The position numbers were made by a program, and so were the translations under genes. From Bacteroidetes bacterium UBA7368 (GTDB taxonomy: Bacteria > Bacteroidota > Rhodothermia > Rhodothermales > UBA10348): 15,058 nt of DNA. The notes below the pieces were generated by a model. It did not search any database. It was not told the DNA's origin and worked only from the letters and a program-made list of their open reading frames with translations. Location: NCBI GenBank assembly GCA_002469915.1, contig DKOG01000084.1:1-15058 (forward strand), in the 5' to 3' direction. This document shows, piece after piece, positions 14,303 through 15,058 of this stretch (its first letter is position 1; each line of letters begins with the position of its first letter).

Positions 14303-15058
14303 TTAATGGGAGTGGTCATCAGAGAGCTCGCTCTTGGCAAGCTCTGCTTTAAGCGTAAATGCACCGTGTGAAACGTATATCTGACCGGCGGTCAGACCCG
14401 ATACAATCTCAACATGAGTGTCATTCACCCGATCAGTAACCACAGGCTGAGCCACAAATCTGTCGTCTTCTTGGATGAAAACAACGTCGATGCCGTCATG
14501 GGTAATTATTGCTGAACGTTCGACTAAAATGTTAATTTCGATTTCATCGACCGTGATGTCTCCATTCACAAACATCCCGGGACGCCATCTTCCGCTCGTA
14601 TTATCCAACACGAGCCTCGCGACCGCTGTTCGAGTCTCTTCACCAAGCGTTGAGCGAAGGAATTTTATCTGGCCTTCAGCCGACAAACGATTACCGGTTG
14701 ATGTGATGATGGCCTTCTGGCCTTCTCTCACGGAATCAAGCTGCTCCTGAAAGATGCTGAGATCGATCCAGACATCAGATAAGTCAGCAATGGCGAAGGC
14801 GTCGTTTTCGTCATCTACAGACTCACCTTGGCTGATATGTCGTTCCAAGACCAGTCCTGACATCGGAGCAATCAATTCATAATGAACGAGAGCGTGATCT
14901 GGCTGTTTGGGTAATTCGGAGATGTACTCCTCGCTGAATCCGAGCGACAGTAGCTTCTGAGTGGAGGATCGTAGAGCAATCATCGCCTCGGTAACACCCT
15001 GTCGAGCGTCCAAGAATTCGCTTTCAGATGAGATTCCTTGCTCCAGAAGTCCCTTTTC
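14303..15058 (-). CDS. czcB: RND periplasmic adaptor subunit, CzcB-like, N-terminus beyond the right edge
   Basis: The frame is open through the right edge, giving 251 C-terminal residues with no start in the window. A TTG at 15013 is an ordinary Leu codon inside the helical hairpin, not a start. Visible parts, N to C, are the end of the helical hairpin (QKLLSLGFSEEYISELPK), the second lipoyl half (YELIAPMSGLVLERHISQGE), the beta-barrel (DLSDVWIDLSIFQEQLDSV, then LRSTLGEETRTAVARLVLDN and RWRPGMFVNG), and the membrane-proximal domain. The tail ends DDHSH, a possible metal-binding His pair. It lies 17 bases upstream of czcA and is transcribed with it. The adaptor docks the pump to an outer-membrane channel, whose gene is expected further right. 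Confidence 0.9.
   Translation of the reverse strand, partial: EKGLLEQGISSESEFLDARQGVTEAMIALRSSTQKLLSLGFSEEYISELPKQPDHALVHYELIAPMSGLVLERHISQGESVDDENDAFAIADLSDVWIDLSIFQEQLDSVREGQKAIITSTGNRLSAEGQIKFLRSTLGEETRTAVARLVLDNTSGRWRPGMFVNGDITVDEIEINILVERSAIITHDGIDVVFIQEDDRFVAQPVVTDRVNDTHVEIVSGLTAGQIYVSHGAFTLKAELAKSELSDDHSH

Noticed and set aside
1..15058. CRISPR array, rRNA, transposase or insertion sequence
   Set aside because: No regularly spaced repeats, rRNA-like sequence or transposase-like protein was seen on either strand.

Overview
The window looks like the junction between an ordinary bacterial chromosome and an integrated heavy-metal resistance island. The integrase has the N-terminal arm-binding and SAM-like layout typical of Bacteroidota and relatives. 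The small secreted proteins and lipoproteins, and a mix of genes with and without a clear Shine-Dalgarno, fit a member of the Bacteroidota/Rhodothermota/Balneolota assemblage. That placement is inference; there is no rRNA or other phylogenetic marker in the window.

Left flank (1 to about 3400). The minus strand carries the first 38 codons of an L-serine ammonia-lyase, preceded by and overlapping by one base a complete LtrA-family membrane protein. A small Cys-rich zinc-ribbon protein is divergent on the plus strand. A strong hairpin separates it from a convergent minus-strand secreted NTF2/SnoaL-like protein. Next is a minus-strand lipoprotein of the DUF1579-like type with its own intrinsic terminator. 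About 580 bases without a convincing gene follow.

Island boundary (3371-3428). Read on the minus strand, 20 bases match the 3' end of a tRNA (T-loop, T-stem, acceptor). They are followed by an intact intrinsic terminator, but the rest of the tRNA is missing. A tyrosine recombinase with a complete catalytic set begins about 150 bases to the right. This reads as an attachment site: the chromosomal side keeps the tRNA tail and terminator, the element extends rightward, and the rebuilt tRNA should lie at the far right end, outside the window.

Island cargo (4928 to the right edge). A promoter-like region with a 20-bp dyad precedes a small secreted Met/Cys-rich protein. After it comes a tight cusC-cusB-cusA operon encoding a tripartite copper(I)/silver(I) efflux pump. 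The CusA-like pump keeps the Met triad and most charged relay residues, but has Leu where E. coli CusA has the relay Lys984. Converging on it across a short hairpin-bearing gap is a second RND system on the minus strand: a partial CzcB-type adaptor followed by a CzcA-type pump without the Met triad, probably for divalent cations. Together the systems would export monovalent and divalent metals across the envelope. No metal-sensing regulator is visible.
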